Source: an uncultured Lachnospiraceae bacterium (GTDB taxonomy: Bacteria; Bacillota; Clostridia; Lachnospirales; Lachnospiraceae). From it: a stretch of 6,764 nucleotides of DNA. The notes under the pieces were generated by a model. That model had not been told where the DNA came from, made no database searches, and saw only the letters and a list, made by a program, of their open reading frames with translations. The translations under genes and the position numbers were made by a program. Shown here piece after piece: positions 5,420 through 6,764 of this stretch (positions within the stretch are counted from its first letter, which is position 1; each line of letters starts with the position of its first letter). The stretch spans positions 1 to 6,764 of the forward strand of contig CAJTUC010000066.1 in assembly GCA_910579395.1 (NCBI GenBank). The letters run 5' to 3'.

Positions 5420-5836
5420 ATGAAAAAAATGTGTGAAGAAGCTGAAAAAATAATGACAGAGCGATTTGGAAAAGATATGGTGGTCGCGCTGGCGACAGCG
5501 GAAAAGGGAGTTCCTTATGTACGGTATGTAAATGCCTATTATGAGAATGGAGCGTTTTATATTATTACCTGTGCGCTTTCAAATAAAATAAAACATTTAG
5601 AAAACAATCCTGTGATTGCAATAGCTGGCGAGTGGTTTACCGCACATGGCAGGGGGATAAATTTAGGTTATTTTGGAAAGGAAGAAAACCATAGGATTGC
5701 AAAGAGATTGAAAGAAGTGTTCTCTGAATGGATTGATAACGGGCATACTGATTTTGGGGATGAGAACACGGTTATTTTATGTGTGGAATTGACAGATGGG
5801 CTGCTGCTTTCACATGGGACAAGGTACGAGTTTTAG
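5420..5836 (+). CDS. Pyridoxamine 5'-phosphate oxidase family (PPOX-like) flavoprotein
   Basis: This 138-residue protein fits the short split beta-barrel flavin-binding family. Members bind FMN (some F420 or heme) as homodimers and carry out redox reactions on small molecules; it is not necessarily a true PdxH. The N-terminal helix is followed by VVALATAEKGVPYVRYVNAY, the first barrel strands. GAFYIITCALSNKIKHLENN matches the family segment in which Ser/Lys residues contact flavin phosphate and an ENNP motif ends the helix. VIAIAGEWFTAHGRGINLGY is the central strand pair. The C-terminal helix and the VILCVELTDGLLL strand complete the fold at a normal length. ATG 5420 is supported by AAAGGAG at 5405-5411, 8 bases upstream. 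It lies between acetyltransferase genes with short gaps (42 and 27 bases), suggesting co-transcription. A joint pathway is not shown. Confidence 0.85.
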   Translation: MKKMCEEAEKIMTERFGKDMVVALATAEKGVPYVRYVNAYYENGAFYIITCALSNKIKHLENNPVIAIAGEWFTAHGRGINLGYFGKEENHRIAKRLKEVFSEWIDNGHTDFGDENTVILCVELTDGLLLSHGTRYEF

Positions 5837-5863
5837 GCTTTCAATTTCCGGAGGGATTTTATT

Positions 5864-6343
5864 ATGAAATTTCAAAGAACAGATGGCAAAAATAAAGATT
5901 TTATAGAAAACTGCAGGCTTCTTGATATGGATCTGGACAGACGTGTCGGGAAAAAGATAGAAAGAGACAAATACAAAAAATATAACCAGTTGGATGAAAT
6001 TAAGGAAGCAGTCGTTGTGTATGTAGAGAACCGGGTAATTGGCGGTGGGGCTATCAGAAGATATGATGATGAAACGATAGAATTGAAGCGGGTGTTTGTA
6101 CATACGGAATATCAGGGACGGGGCATAGGGAGCAGGCTTGTTTCCCTGTTGATGGAATGGGCCATAGAACTGGGATATAAGAAAATGGTTCTTGAAACCG
6201 GGGAGTTATTGGCTGAATCCTGTGCCGTATATAAAAAGCTGGGTTTTCAGGTGATTCCGAATTATGGCCCGTATGAGGATATGCCGGAATCATTGTGTAT
6301 GGCAAAGGATTTGAAAAGCTGGAGGCAGGAAGATGCAGGATAA
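5864..6343 (+). CDS. GNAT family N-acetyltransferase
   Basis: This intact 159-residue acetyltransferase has the Acetyltransf_1 layout. After a charged N-terminal region, EAVVVYVENRVIGGGAIRRY forms strands 2-3. ELKRVFVHTEYQGRGIGSRL is motif A, with the QGRGIG CoA-pyrophosphate loop at residues 84-89. YKKMVLETGELLAESCAVYK and KLGFQVIPNYGPY are the motif-B region and the Tyr-containing strand, in the form seen in many small-molecule acetyltransferases. ATG 5864 has GGAGGG at 5850-5855, 8 bases upstream. It begins 27 bases after the PPOX-like stop, and its last 11 bases overlap the start of the next GNAT gene, so the two are very likely translationally coupled. Sequence around motif A differs strongly from the other GNATs in the window, so it is not a recent tandem copy. 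Substrate unknown. Confidence 0.92.
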   Translation: MKFQRTDGKNKDFIENCRLLDMDLDRRVGKKIERDKYKKYNQLDEIKEAVVVYVENRVIGGGAIRRYDDETIELKRVFVHTEYQGRGIGSRLVSLLMEWAIELGYKKMVLETGELLAESCAVYKKLGFQVIPNYGPYEDMPESLCMAKDLKSWRQEDAG

Positions 6344-6764
6344 AGATTTTGGTATGCGGCTAAAGCGGGCGGAATGTCCGGTAAAGGTTGCGGGGATCGT
6401 GGAGAAGACAATAAGGACCGTTTATCCCCATTATTATCCTTCCGGGGCAGTACAGTTTTTTCTGGACCTGCATAACGAACGGAGGATAAGGGAAGCGCTT
6501 GCCAGGGAAGATATTTATTTTGCGGAGGTGCAGGGGGAAATTGTGGGAACCGGGAGCATCCGGGGGAATGAAATCTGCAGGCTGTTTATCTTACCGGAAT
6601 GCCAGGCAAAGGGGTATGGAAACAGGCTGATGGATCTCCTGGAAGATATGGTTTTCAGGAAATATCAGGCAGTACATATTGATGCGTCTTTTCCGGCGGA
6701 AAGTATGTATTTGAAACGGGGATACCGGATAAAAACCTATGAGAAGATTGAGACAGGGGGCGGG
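6333..6764 (+). CDS. GNAT family N-acetyltransferase (3' partial)
   Basis: An open frame from ATG 6333 runs off the window edge after 144 codons without a stop. The product reads KRAECPVKVAGIVEKTIRTV, then YPHYYPSGAVQFFLDLHN, YFAEVQGEIVGTGSIRGNEI and CRLFILPECQAKGYGNRLMD. The last segment is GNAT motif A, with the QAKGYG CoA loop at residues 91-96. YLKRGYRIKTYEKIE follows as the late Tyr strand. It resembles GNATs of about 150-165 residues with a YPxYYP segment, so only the last few residues should be missing. GGAGG at 6321-6325 lies 7 bases before ATG 6333. ATG 6354 is an alternative that would start at the residues relatives often begin with. Using 6333, it overlaps the upstream gene by 11 bases in another frame. 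Substrate unknown; the gene is certain although incomplete. Confidence 0.88.
   Translation, partial: MQDKDFGMRLKRAECPVKVAGIVEKTIRTVYPHYYPSGAVQFFLDLHNERRIREALAREDIYFAEVQGEIVGTGSIRGNEICRLFILPECQAKGYGNRLMDLLEDMVFRKYQAVHIDASFPAESMYLKRGYRIKTYEKIETGGG

Overview
The window looks like an accessory stretch of a Bacillota chromosome, most likely from class Clostridia and perhaps Lachnospiraceae. Support for this is a mid-range base composition, strong purine-rich ribosome binding sites, use of GTG and TTG starts, a LytTR/GHKL two-component pair, and small families common in gut clostridia (GNAT, PPOX-like, CPBP, GrpB, DUF4405, YoaP-like). The taxonomic call is inference from gene style; no rRNA or other marker gene is present. 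All recognised genes are on the + strand.

Layout. Positions 2-541 hold the 3' part of a LytTR response regulator; the window opens on its phospho-acceptor Asp codon. Positions 542-706 are a non-coding spacer with three inverted repeats, one of which carries ACAGTTAC arms resembling the half-site core bound by LytTR regulators. Positions 707-2062 encode the partner GHKL sensor kinase. Positions 2063-2639 are a decay zone: a CPBP-protease-like remnant with an apparent internal deletion and frame changes, then the C-terminal piece of a YoaP-like domain. An intact GNAT acetyltransferase follows (2640-3158). Positions 3159-3499 hold a GrpB-like remnant with an in-frame TGA, plus a 47-codon frame I cannot assign. 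An alpha/beta hydrolase (3500-4414) is closed by a probable terminator (4424-4459). Positions 4460-4864 hold an inverted repeat, a DUF4405-like remnant broken by an in-frame TAA, and a probable promoter. The last block, 4865 to the window end, is a compact run: GNAT, PPOX-like flavoprotein, GNAT, and a fourth GNAT cut by the window edge. That last gene overlaps its upstream neighbour by 11 bases and has no stop codon inside the window.

How it fits together. The regulator and kinase form an Agr/VirR-style signalling pair, but no peptide precursor or exporter is visible, so the signal is unknown. The rest is a series of small, unrelated, mostly single-function genes (four diverged GNATs, a hydrolase, a PPOX protein) with at least four degraded genes between them. 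This looks more like a site where small accessory genes arrive and decay than one pathway. I see no transposase, integrase, tRNA, CRISPR array or toxin-antitoxin pair. I did not find convincing evidence of a wholly new system. The most unusual signal is the structured spacer between the response regulator and the kinase.
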